Assembly: GCF_042685745.1 (NCBI RefSeq)
Contig: NZ_JBHUNT010000001.1
Coordinates: 2,976,001 to 3,040,000, forward strand
Direction of reading: 5' to 3'
DNA from: Prauserella_A oleivorans
GTDB taxonomy: Bacteria; Actinomycetota; Actinomycetes; Mycobacteriales; Pseudonocardiaceae
Length of the DNA stretch: 64,000 nt
The number at the start of each line of letters is the position of its first letter. Positions within the stretch are counted from its first letter, which is position 1. Below are positions 37,631-45,504 of the stretch, piece after piece. The translations under genes were made by a program, and so were the position numbers. The notes beneath the pieces are model-generated. The model was given only the letters and a program-made list of their open reading frames with translations, had not been told where the DNA came from and did no database searches.

Positions 37631-37947
37631 GATGCCTCCACGATGACAACCGCGGTCGCGACACCGATCGCCTGCGTACCGGCCCGGTCCGTGGCCAGAT
37701 AGTCCTCCGCGGCCACGAGGGCGGCCTGCCGCAACGTCGCCAGGGCCTCGCCGGTCTCGGCGAGAACGCTCGCGAGTGTCGTCGTCGACGCGAGGTCGGC
37801 GGCGGTGAACGTCGCACACCCAGGCAGCCCGCCGGCGCAGACGGAGGGCCCGGACGTCACGCCGGGGAGCGAGAGCGCGGCGGTGCGCTCGGCGAACCGG
37901 CGCATCGCTTCGGGATCGCCGTGCAGGTCATGGTGCGTGTCGCACAT
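37627..37947 (-). CDS. EspC-like ESX secretion-associated protein
   Basis: A 106-residue protein from ATG 37947, which has GGAG 7 bp upstream; longer upstream frames are less typical. GDPEAMRRFAERTAAL at the N-terminus and EDYLATDRAGTQAI at the C-terminal third fit the helical EspC/ESX-1 secretion-associated family (Y-x-x-T-D-x-x-A-like motif). It lies 12 bp behind the eccC stop and overlaps the WXG/proline-rich gene by 4 bp, so all three form one transcript. It probably travels through the neighbouring type VII system. A CAGGLPGC segment contains two cysteines, which is unusual for the family. Confidence 0.68.
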   Translation of the reverse strand: MCDTHHDLHGDPEAMRRFAERTAALSLPGVTSGPSVCAGGLPGCATFTAADLASTTTLASVLAETGEALATLRQAALVAAEDYLATDRAGTQAIGVATAVVIVEAS

Positions 37948-37958
37948 GGATGCTCCGT

Positions 37959-40900
37959 TCACGTGTCGGCGGTGTGGGTCGACGGCTGCCCGGGTTTGGG
38001 CAGCCAGGCGAGCTGGACGAGGCGCGGGGCGTGGCGGCGGCCGACCAGCCACGCCCGGCCGGGTGGAAGGAACTCGGGCTTGAGTCCGCCCAGCAGCGGT
38101 CCCTCGTCCTTGTCGCCGGACATGAGCAGGCCGGGGGAGCCGAGGTCGCGCAGCCGCGAGAGGAACGGTTCGAACAGTGCCCGGCTCGCGCCTCCCGTGC
38201 GGCGCGCCAGCACCACGTGCATGCCGATGTCGCGACCCTGGGCCAGGAAGTCGAGCAGTGGCAGGAAGGGGTTGTCCAGCTGGCTGACCACGAGGTCGTA
38301 GTCATCGATCAGGATGAACAGCTCGGGGCCTGCCCACCAGCTGCGCTCGCGCAACTGCTCCGGTGTGACGCCGGGCCCGGGCAGGCGGACGGCCATCTCG
38401 TCGGCGACCTGCCGCATCAGCCGGGAGGTGGTGTCCCGATCGGTGCCGTAGCCGATGAGGTGCGCGGTGTCGATGTCACCGAGCAGGCCGCGCCGGTGGT
38501 CGATGACGATCAGCCGCGCCTGGCGGGGTTGGTAGCTGTCGGTGATCGCCCTGGCGAGCGTGCGCAGGAACGTGGTCTTGCCCGATTCGGTGTCGCCGAG
38601 AAGCACGAGATGGGCGTCCGCGGCGAAGTCGAGGCGCACCGCACCGAAGTCGTGTTCGGCCACGCCGATCGCCAATCGGTGTGCGGCCGCGTCGTGGGCC
38701 CGGGCCAGCCGGTCGTAGGGCAACGTCGTGGGCAGCATCCGCACGGCAGGTGCCGGCCTGCCGTGCCACGCCGCCGACACCGTCTCCACCAGCTCGTGGA
38801 GCCCGTCGGCGAGATCGGACGGATCGTCGACGCCGTCGATGCGGGGCAGCGCGAACAGCAGTTGGTGCCTGCTCATCGTGACCCCTCGGCCCGGCGCGCC
38901 CTCCGGCACCTTGATCGCCGACTGCCGGTCCACCATGCTGTCGACCGGATCGCCGATGCGCAGTTCGACCTTGCTGCCGAACAGGTCCCGGATGTTCATG
39001 CGGAGGTCGAACAGGCGCGTGGCCGACACGATCACGTGGACGCCGTAGGAGAGACCTCGTGCGGCGATGTCGGCCACCACGGCCTCCAGGTCCTCGAACT
39101 CGGTACGCAACGTGGCCCAGCCGTCGATCACGAGGAAAACGTCGCCCCACGGGTCGTCGGGCTCGCCGTCCCGGCGCCTGCTCCGGTACGCGGGCATCCC
39201 GTCGACCTCGCAGTCAGCGAAGGTGCGCTCCCGGTGCGCGATCAGCGCGCGGATCTCCGCGATCGTGCGCCGCACCGCCCCGGGGTTCTGCCTGCCGGCC
39301 ACACCGCCGACGTGCGGGAGGCCGCGCAACCCGTGCAGCGCGCCCCCACCGAAATCGAGGCAGTAGAACTGCACCTCGCCGGGCGTGTGGGTGAGCGCGA
39401 GGCCGGCGATGACGGTCCGCAGCGCGGTGCTCTTGCCCGACCGCGGACCGCCGATCACGAGCACGTGCCCCGCCGAACCGGACAGGTCGAATACGAGGGG
39501 GTCGCGGCGCTGCTCCAGCGGGCGGTCGACGATCCCGGCCACCACGCGCAGGGTCCCCGCCAGCCGGGGGTCGGCGGAGCCGAATCCGCGGGCCTCGTCG
39601 TGGACGAGATCCGGCAGCACCCGGTCGAGCGTGGGCGACTCGGCCAGCGGTGGCAGCCATACCTGGTGGGCCGGTGTTCCGCGACCGCGCATCCGCTCGA
39701 CGATGACGTCCAGCAGGCTCTCGCCGCCCGCGTCTTCGTCGTCGGTCGTCGCCTCGGGCGTCTCGCCGGCGGCGGCCGCCGGGGCCAGATACCGCGTCGA
39801 GTACTCGAGCAGCTCCAGGACACCGTCGTCGCCGTGCTCGGTCCTGGCCTGCTGCGCGGGTCGGTAGGTGCCGGAGACATACGCCGAGCGAAACCGGATG
39901 AGCGACTCGTTGTCAGGCTTGAGAAATCCGTGGCCAGGTGCGCGGGGGAGGCTGAACGCGTCGCCCACTCCCAGGACGGCGCGGCTCTCCAGCTCCGAGA
40001 ACGTGCGCAGGCCGATGCGGTAGGACAGGTGGGTCTCCAGGCCCCGGAGCCTTCCTTCCTCGAGCCGCTGGCTGGCCAGCAGCAGGTGCACGCCCAGGGA
40101 CCTGCCGACCCGGCCGATCTGCACGAACATGTCGATGAAGTCCGGTTTGGCCGACAACAGCTCACTGAACTCGTCGCAGATCACCAGCAGCGTGGGCACT
40201 TCGGGCAACGGAGCTCCGGTGGCGCGGGCTCGCTCGTACTCGCGCAACGACGCGAAGTTGCCCGCCGCGCGCAGCAGCTCCTGCCTGCGCAGCAGCTCGC
40301 CGTTGAGCGCGTCGATCATGCGGTCCACCAGATGCAGCTCGTCTGCGAGGTTGGTGATCACCGCGCTGGTGTGCGGGAGCTTGTCCAGCGTCGCGAACGT
40401 GGCTCCGCCCTTGAAATCGATCAGCGCGAAGTTGAGCGAGTTCGGCGGATGCGACACCGCCAGGGCGAGCACGACGGTGCGCAGCAGCTCGCTCTTGCCG
40501 GATCCGGTGGCGCCGATCAGCAGGCCGTGCGGGCCCATCCCGTCCAGCGCCGACTCCTTCAGGTCCAGCTCGACCGGCGTCCCGTCGGTGCGGATGCCGA
40601 ACCTGATCCGCAGCCGGTCCCGGGTCGGCCGCGGCACCCAGGTCGCGGCGGGGTCGAACGTGGCCGGATCGCCGATGTCGAGCAGCGCGGCGAGGTCGAG
40701 GTCGGTACTCATCGGCGCCTCGCCCCGGCCGCCCGTGGTGGTTCGCAGCGGCGCCAGCTGACGGGCGATCCCTTCCACCGCGGGGACATCCAGGGCATCT
40801 GCCCGGCCGAGCTCGACCGTGCCCTCGAGGGTTTCACTGGTGAGTGCGCCGTCCTGCTCGACCCGCAGCACGATCGTGGCCGGATCGAGGGTGCGGGGCG

Positions 40901-41960
40901 GCTGGCTGGTGAGATCGAGGAGCGTGACGCCCTCGACGCCGCCGGCGCGCAGCAGTGTGTCCGAGCCCGCGGCCGAGCCCCCGTCGAGCACGACGACGAG
41001 GTGCGGCAGCGTCTCCCGGGTGTCGGCCGCGGGATCGAAGCGCGGCCGGGTGCCGAGCAGGTCGTCGACCATGGCCTCCACCGAGACGATCGAGGACGCG
41101 ACGAGCCGCAACGGCCCGGCGGCGTCCGTCCGTTCCGGATGCAGGGCGTGCGGCAGCCACTTGAGCCACTCCCACTCCGCGTGCGCGCCGGGGCCCGGGC
41201 ACGCGGCGATTCGGAGGTCGTCCGGCGAGTGCAACGACGCGAGCTGGGCGAGCACGGCCCGGACCAGCGCGGTGGCACGGTCGCGGTCGCCGCCAACCTG
41301 GATCCGGCTGAAGCCGGTGACCGCCATCGCGAGCGGTAACCCCGGAATGGCGGTGTAGGTGGTGAGAAAACGGCGCAGTGCCAGCGCGGAGAGCGGCTCC
41401 AGCTGCTCCAGTGGCTTCGCGTCGGGAGGCACGAGAGTGATCGACGGCCGCTGCTCCCCGGTGCCGATGCGGGCGACGCCGAAGTCCGCATCGGACGGAC
41501 GACGCTCCCACAGCCGGTAGCTCGCGACGAGCGACAGCAGTGCTTCCGGTTCGGGATGCAGGTACACCATGGCGTCGCGCTGCCGGTGGATCGCGCGCGT
41601 CAACCGGAGCCGGTGCCTGCCCAGATGACGAAGGTAGCCGCGGCGTTCCAGGCCCATCTCGCGCTTGCTCGGGCCCGCGGCGTTGAGCAGGCCGACGGCG
41701 AGCATGCCCAGCATGCCGACTCCGAAGAGTCCCATGACGACCCACCGCAGTACCCCGGAGTCGCCACCGAATCCGCCGGAGAACATCAGCATCATCGCGG
41801 CCATCATGGCGACCATCGGGAGCACCATGAGCAACTGCGTCCACGGCCGCCCGGAGGGAGTGGGCAGCTCGGGCGGCGAGTCCAGAATGAGCTCGCCGCT
41901 CGGTTGTTCCGGCGCGGGCCGGCGAACCGGCCTGCGCACCACGACGGTGGCCATCACCAT
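37959..41960 (-). CDS. eccC: type VII secretion ATPase EccC, three FtsK/SpoIIIE domains
   Basis: A 1333-residue EccC, here as a single polypeptide rather than an EccCa/EccCb pair. Two N-terminal transmembrane helices (LLMVLPMVAMMAAMMLMF and WVVMGLFGVGMLGMLAVGLL) anchor it. Three ATPase domains carry Walker A motifs GATGSGKSELL (about residue 482), GGPRSGKSTAL (about 833) and GDTESGKTTFL (about 1119). Walker B segments are TLLVICDEFSELL, DVFLVIDGWATL (degenerate) and ELFILIDDYDLV. EccC powers secretion and recognises substrates through its C-terminal domain. It is divergent from the two Esx-like genes (205-bp region) and heads the EspC-like/WXG-like transcript. ATG 41960 follows AAAGGGG; ATG 41954 is an alternative. 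Confidence 0.95.
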   Translation of the reverse strand: MVMATVVVRRPVRRPAPEQPSGELILDSPPELPTPSGRPWTQLLMVLPMVAMMAAMMLMFSGGFGGDSGVLRWVVMGLFGVGMLGMLAVGLLNAAGPSKREMGLERRGYLRHLGRHRLRLTRAIHRQRDAMVYLHPEPEALLSLVASYRLWERRPSDADFGVARIGTGEQRPSITLVPPDAKPLEQLEPLSALALRRFLTTYTAIPGLPLAMAVTGFSRIQVGGDRDRATALVRAVLAQLASLHSPDDLRIAACPGPGAHAEWEWLKWLPHALHPERTDAAGPLRLVASSIVSVEAMVDDLLGTRPRFDPAADTRETLPHLVVVLDGGSAAGSDTLLRAGGVEGVTLLDLTSQPPRTLDPATIVLRVEQDGALTSETLEGTVELGRADALDVPAVEGIARQLAPLRTTTGGRGEAPMSTDLDLAALLDIGDPATFDPAATWVPRPTRDRLRIRFGIRTDGTPVELDLKESALDGMGPHGLLIGATGSGKSELLRTVVLALAVSHPPNSLNFALIDFKGGATFATLDKLPHTSAVITNLADELHLVDRMIDALNGELLRRQELLRAAGNFASLREYERARATGAPLPEVPTLLVICDEFSELLSAKPDFIDMFVQIGRVGRSLGVHLLLASQRLEEGRLRGLETHLSYRIGLRTFSELESRAVLGVGDAFSLPRAPGHGFLKPDNESLIRFRSAYVSGTYRPAQQARTEHGDDGVLELLEYSTRYLAPAAAAGETPEATTDDEDAGGESLLDVIVERMRGRGTPAHQVWLPPLAESPTLDRVLPDLVHDEARGFGSADPRLAGTLRVVAGIVDRPLEQRRDPLVFDLSGSAGHVLVIGGPRSGKSTALRTVIAGLALTHTPGEVQFYCLDFGGGALHGLRGLPHVGGVAGRQNPGAVRRTIAEIRALIAHRERTFADCEVDGMPAYRSRRRDGEPDDPWGDVFLVIDGWATLRTEFEDLEAVVADIAARGLSYGVHVIVSATRLFDLRMNIRDLFGSKVELRIGDPVDSMVDRQSAIKVPEGAPGRGVTMSRHQLLFALPRIDGVDDPSDLADGLHELVETVSAAWHGRPAPAVRMLPTTLPYDRLARAHDAAAHRLAIGVAEHDFGAVRLDFAADAHLVLLGDTESGKTTFLRTLARAITDSYQPRQARLIVIDHRRGLLGDIDTAHLIGYGTDRDTTSRLMRQVADEMAVRLPGPGVTPEQLRERSWWAGPELFILIDDYDLVVSQLDNPFLPLLDFLAQGRDIGMHVVLARRTGGASRALFEPFLSRLRDLGSPGLLMSGDKDEGPLLGGLKPEFLPPGRAWLVGRRHAPRLVQLAWLPKPGQPSTHTADT

Positions 41961-42165
41961 CCCCTTTCACCGGGACCCGATGTCGGCGAGTCTCGCGTTG
42001 CTCGCGGCAGCCGGAACCGCGCTGGCAGGAACGTGCCGCGCGGCCCGCCGGGTGGACTCGAGCGGCCTAGCGTCGAATCGCACCCCGGCAGCGCGCGAGC
42101 ACTTGGTCACGTGACGTCGCGGGAGCACTGGACGGCGTGAGCCGGATGGAGGAGAGGAGAATCCT

Positions 42166-42783
42166 GTGACCGGTACCGGTCTGATGGACGCCAATACGGA
42201 CACACTCGCCCGAGTGGTCCAGATGGCGGCTGTTGTGGTGCAGGAGATCGAAGGGCACCGCAGCAAGCTCGAAGGTGAAGTGAACTCTGTGATTCCCGCG
42301 CAGTGGAACATGGAGCAGTCCCAGGCGCTGCTCGTCGCGCACAGGAAATGGGACATGGCGATTCGCAACCTGTGCCAGAAGCTCGAAAAACTGGGCAACG
42401 ACACCAGGTTCGCCATGAACGACTACATCGATGTCGACCAGCAGGGCTCCGCGTGCTTCCGCGGCGTCGGTGAGATCGGCGGCGGTGGCGCGGGCCTGGG
42501 CGGCGGCTTCGCCGGCGCGGGCATCGGCGGTGGCGTGAGTGCGGACCTCGGCGAGCTCGGCGGCCTGGGCGGTGGCCTCGGCGAACTGGGCGACCTCGGC
42601 GGTGACTCCGGCGACTCCGACTCCGACTCGGGCTCGGGCTCGGGCTCGGGCGAGTCCGGTGGCGGTGGCGCCTCGGGTGGCGGAGGCGACGCCGACTGCG
42701 AGGACGGCGGTGAGGGTGGCGGAATCGAGCACGGCTCGTCCGGCTCGAGCTTCGCCTTCGCCGGGGTACTGCGTGCGCTCTGA
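42166..42783 (+). CDS. Esx-like WXG-type protein with Gly/Asp/Ser-rich C-terminal tail
   Basis: A 205-residue protein. Residues 1-95 form a WXG100-like helical hairpin, with W47 (IPAQWNMEQSQ) at the turn. A YxxxD secretion motif follows (Y87-I-D-V-D91, in MNDYIDVDQQG), as expected for type VII substrates. Residues about 97-195 are low complexity: glycine repeats (GGGGAGLGGGFAGAGIGGG, GELGGLGGGLGELGDLGG) then an acidic Ser/Asp/Gly run. Such a tail is absent from classical EsxA/B. The position between eccC and a second Esx-like gene supports an ESX substrate role. The start is GTG 42166, with GGAGGAGAGG about 9 bp upstream. The tail may act extracellularly as a flexible or metal-binding segment; that is inference. 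Confidence 0.75.
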   Translation: MTGTGLMDANTDTLARVVQMAAVVVQEIEGHRSKLEGEVNSVIPAQWNMEQSQALLVAHRKWDMAIRNLCQKLEKLGNDTRFAMNDYIDVDQQGSACFRGVGEIGGGGAGLGGGFAGAGIGGGVSADLGELGGLGGGLGELGDLGGDSGDSDSDSGSGSGSGESGGGGASGGGGDADCEDGGEGGGIEHGSSGSSFAFAGVLRAL

Positions 42784-42827
42784 GTGGTGCACCGGCCACT
42801 GAGGACGATGTGGAGAGGAGTGGATAC

Positions 42828-43124
42828 ATGACACGCAAACTCGCGATGTTCGGAGCCCTGGATGGGCTGTCGATGAACATGAACGGCTGTGTCCAGGGTG
42901 TGCAGCAGTCGATCGATAGCTGGGGCCAGGCCTCGGGCATGGGTCAGGCGGATTGGCTCGACCAGGCCGGCGGGCAGTTCGCCGAGATCAGCAGGGCGTG
43001 CCAGCAGGTCATGATCGCGGGGCAGGAACTCATGCAAGCCATGAACCAGGGCGTGCAGACCTGCAATCACGAGAACATGGCTGCGGTGCAACGGTCCTGT
43101 GGCCGGCTCGGCTCGGCCCTGTGA
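42828..43124 (+). CDS. WXG100/ESAT-6-like protein with four cysteines
   Basis: A 98-residue protein, the length of ESAT-6/CFP-10. W43 in ADWLDQAGGQFAEI marks the hairpin turn, and the flanking segments are amphipathic helices. It carries cysteines at 21, 58, 79 and 91, which is unusual for the family, where disulfides are rare. It lies 44 bp behind the first Esx-like gene, with GAGAGGAG upstream of the ATG at 42828, and is probably its heterodimer partner. An intrinsic terminator follows 16 bp after its stop. Confidence 0.72.
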   Translation: MTRKLAMFGALDGLSMNMNGCVQGVQQSIDSWGQASGMGQADWLDQAGGQFAEISRACQQVMIAGQELMQAMNQGVQTCNHENMAAVQRSCGRLGSAL

Positions 43125-43457
43125 CGGTAAGTCCTCGACGATGTCCCGGTGCGCGTGAGCGTGCCGGGACATTCCTTTGTGGTGGTTCGCGAGCGTCCGG
43201 CCGTGGCCGGTGGCCGGAACAGGTCACGAGCGGCCACGCGTGACGCGCCGAGGCCCACACTGCGATCCAGACCGGTCGAGTGCCCGGGGAGCGCGAACAA
43301 CGGCCGAGGCGTCAGGGAACGCGGGCGGCGCACCCGCCGGCGACACGGCCGCGGATGCCGAGCTGAAGCGAGCGGGAGTACACCCGACCGCGGCGCGTCG
43401 ATCGGCCGGCCCCGGCACACCCGCCCGGCGCCGATCGCACCAACACCAGGAGGTTGC
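43125..43457. other. gene-free stretch between the Esx-like pair and the YbaB-like gene
   Basis: A 333-bp gap. It begins with an intrinsic terminator (43141-43180). The remainder is G/C-rich and shows no coding frame with a plausible start. It must hold the promoter of the YbaB-like gene and mycP if the terminator works, but I cannot place one with confidence. Confidence 0.5.
43141..43180 (+). terminator. intrinsic terminator after the Esx-like pair
   Basis: A 9-bp perfect stem, ATGTCCCGG (43141-43149) with CCGGGACAT (43164-43172), a 14-base loop, and a T-rich run (TCCTTTGT) right after. It lies 16 bp behind the stop of the second Esx-like gene and separates the substrate pair from the YbaB-like gene and mycP. 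Confidence 0.7.
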
Positions 43458-43838
43458 ATGACCCGGCCGATGATCGACGTGGCCGCCCGGCAGGCGAGCT
43501 ACATCAAGCTGCGCGACGACCTGCTCGAGATCAGGACCAGGATCGCGAACATCGAGGCCACCGCCGAGTCGCCCGACGGCCTGATCAGTGCGACAGTGGT
43601 GGGCCGCGGGGAGATCAGCGAGTTGTACCTCGACCCGCGGATCTTCCGGAACCCGGATTCCAAGGCGCTAGCGGAATCCATTGTGGACACCATCGGCGAC
43701 GCCGTGGCGCGGGCGCGGGAGGAGCTGCTGGAGATCACGCGCAGGTTCCTGCCACCCGGCGCGACCGTCGAGAACACCGATGTGCACAGCGACCCGTTCC
43801 TGCACCAGCTGGAGAAGAAGATCGAGGGAGCGTCGTGA
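43458..43838 (+). CDS. YbaB/EbfC-like DNA-binding family protein of the ESX locus
   Basis: A 126-residue protein. The central ISATVVGRGEISELYLDPRIF and the helical C-terminus (LAESIVDTIGDAVARAREELLEITRRFLPP) fit the YbaB/EbfC nucleoid-associated fold, whose ESX-linked members (EspL-like) are known in actinobacteria. The ATG at 43458 is preceded by CAGGAGG. Its TGA overlaps the ATG of the tiny downstream gene. It is probably co-transcribed with mycP; whether it binds DNA or acts as a chaperone here is unknown. Confidence 0.7.
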   Translation: MTRPMIDVAARQASYIKLRDDLLEIRTRIANIEATAESPDGLISATVVGRGEISELYLDPRIFRNPDSKALAESIVDTIGDAVARAREELLEITRRFLPPGATVENTDVHSDPFLHQLEKKIEGAS

Positions 43839-43912
43839 TGATGGCGGACTTCGACCTGGACCCGGACGCCGTGACGCAGAGCGTCGACCGGTTGCGCGCC
43901 GCGCCCGCGTAG
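43838..43912 (+). pseudogene. 24-codon remnant or minigene between the YbaB-like gene and mycP
   Basis: An open frame MMADFDLDPDAVTQSVDRLRAAPA, ATG 43838 (overlapping the YbaB-like stop) to TAG 43912. DPDAVTQSVDRL looks like the start of an EspC/WXG-like protein (compare DPEAMRRFAERT of the EspC-like gene in this locus), but the helical body is missing and mycP starts 1 bp later. It may be the remainder of a deleted substrate gene, or a leader that couples mycP translation. Confidence 0.45.
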
Positions 43913-43913
43913 C

Positions 43914-45203
43914 GTGATGCACGGGACGAGGCTGATGGCGGCCGCCGCGTTCGCGGTGGCCGCCATCGTGAACCCCGGGCAGGCTGCCGCGGCCCCACCG
44001 GCCGGCGCCTGCGGCCCCGTCGATCCGGCGAGTCCGGCCGTGACCGAGCTGCCGTGGGCACAGCGAACGCTGGACGCTGGTAGGGTGCGCGAGCACGGCA
44101 CAGGCGCCGGGGTGGTGGTCGCCGTGATCGACTCGGGTGTCGACGCCGATCACCCACAACTGCGGGCGCCCGGCACGGTGCTGCGCGGCCAGGACTTCTT
44201 CCTCGTCGGCGACCTGCCGGGCAGCTTCGACTGCGTCTCGCACGGCACGGCCGTCGCGAGCATCATCGCGGCGCGGCCGGCCGACGGCGTCGGATTCGCC
44301 GGTCTGGCGCCGGACGCCACGATCCTGCCCGTCCGGGTCAGCGATCGGGACGTGGCCGCAGACGGTGACGGCCAGGCCATCGACCCGGAGGTACTCGCGC
44401 GGGGAATCTGGTACGCGGCCGACCAGGGCGCGGACGTCATCAACCTGTCCGTCGCGGGTGGACTCGATAACCGGTTCGTCCGCGACGCGATCCGGCACGC
44501 CCGCGCCGAGGACGTCGTCGTCGTGGCCGCCGTGGGCAACGCCCAACAGGGCACGGCACCGGGGCCGGTGACGTATCCCGCCGGCTACGACGGCGTGCTC
44601 GGGGCCGGCGCGGTCGACATGGCCGGCACCCGGCTGCCGAGTTCCCAGATCGGACCCCAGGTCGATCTGGTGGCGCCGGGCGGGGGAGTGCTGGCCGCGG
44701 CCCGCGCGGGCGGGCACCAGTACCGGGACGGCACCAGTTTCGCCGCGCCGTTCGTCTCCGCGACGGCGGCGCTCGTCCGCTCGGCCTACCCGGAGCTGTC
44801 CGCGGACGAGGTCGCCGCCCGGATTCTCGCCACGGCGACACCGGCGCCGGGTGGCCGGGACAGCGCCGCGTACGGCGCGGGCCTGGTGAACCCGTACCGC
44901 GCGCTCACCGACGGCCTGGTCGACGCTGCCCCCGCATCGGTGCCGAGGGTGGACCGTCCCGTGCCGGACGCCGCGCACCTGCGGCTGGCCGAGTGGTGGG
45001 AGGGCACCACGTCGGCCTCTCGCCTCGTGGCTGTCCTGACCGCTGCGGCTGCCGTGCTGGGCGTGGTGGCCGCCGTGGTCGTCGTGCGGGGACGCCGGGC
45101 GCACTGGCACCCCCGGCGCGCCGTGCTCCCGCCCGTCGAGCCACCCCGCGACGACCTCCCGGACGAGCTGTTCCTCGTGCCGCCTCCACCCGCCGAGCGC
45201 TGA
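43914..45203 (+). CDS. mycP: mycosin (subtilisin-like ESX protease) MycP
   Basis: A 429-residue S8 serine protease with the layout of mycosins: signal peptide (MAAAAFAVAAIVNPGQAAA), catalytic domain, and a C-terminal transmembrane helix (LVAVLTAAAAVLGVVAAVVVV) with a cytoplasmic tail. The triad is D73 in VVAVIDSGVD, H110 in CVSHGTAVASI and S275 in RDGTSFAAPF; N209 in AAVGNAQQ completes the oxyanion hole. Mycosins are membrane-bound ESX components that stabilise the translocon and process substrates. The GTG at 43914 (or ATG 43917) is 1 bp behind the remnant frame and lacks a clear ribosome binding site, so coupling is likely. eccB lies convergent across a 301-bp repeat-bearing gap. Confidence 0.93.
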   Translation: MMHGTRLMAAAAFAVAAIVNPGQAAAAPPAGACGPVDPASPAVTELPWAQRTLDAGRVREHGTGAGVVVAVIDSGVDADHPQLRAPGTVLRGQDFFLVGDLPGSFDCVSHGTAVASIIAARPADGVGFAGLAPDATILPVRVSDRDVAADGDGQAIDPEVLARGIWYAADQGADVINLSVAGGLDNRFVRDAIRHARAEDVVVVAAVGNAQQGTAPGPVTYPAGYDGVLGAGAVDMAGTRLPSSQIGPQVDLVAPGGGVLAAARAGGHQYRDGTSFAAPFVSATAALVRSAYPELSADEVAARILATATPAPGGRDSAAYGAGLVNPYRALTDGLVDAAPASVPRVDRPVPDAAHLRLAEWWEGTTSASRLVAVLTAAAAVLGVVAAVVVVRGRRAHWHPRRAVLPPVEPPRDDLPDELFLVPPPPAER

Positions 45204-45504
45204 CCGGCCGGTCGGCGGGGAGGTGGGTCGCCGACGAATGCTCCCGGTGCGACGCGGGATTCGCACTCGAGCTGCTCCGCGCGGCGGACGGCCGGCATTC
45301 GCTCGCTCGGAGCTTCGTCGACGCACACCGTCGTAGCGCCGGAAACGGCTCGCCACACCAGCGGACGCGCCGCCCGACACGGCCACCGCGCCGACACCGG
45401 AAGCCGACACGGTGACGCGAATGGCATACACGGCGACGGGAGCGGCGGACACGGCTACCGGAATGGCGGACACGGCTACCGGAGCGGCGGACACGGGGCC
45501 ACGG
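45204..45504. other. gene-free stretch between convergent mycP and eccB
   Basis: A 301-bp gap between two 3' ends. Apart from the 21-bp tandem repeat at 45412-45495 I see no gene, RNA or obvious terminator. One frame is open through the repeat but only codes for the repetitive heptapeptide and has no supported start. Confidence 0.5.
45412..45495. repeat. 21-bp tandem repeat, four units
   Basis: Four consecutive 21-bp units end in ACACG: the first (GTGACGCGAATGGCATACACG) is degenerate, and three close copies follow, starting at 45433, 45454 and 45475. More degenerate units may precede. Period 21 keeps one frame open (heptapeptide ATGAADT/ATGMADT), but no gene is supported. It lies between the ends of mycP and eccB, where slippage would be tolerated. 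Confidence 0.75.

Noticed and set aside
37950..41339. Plus-strand open frame opposite eccC
   Set aside because: Shadow of eccC, which carries three clear FtsK/SpoIIIE domains on the minus strand.
43838..43912. Considered as the 5' end of mycP or as an alternative mycP start
   Set aside because: It is in another frame and ends at TAG before the mycP signal peptide; mycP has its own GTG/ATG.
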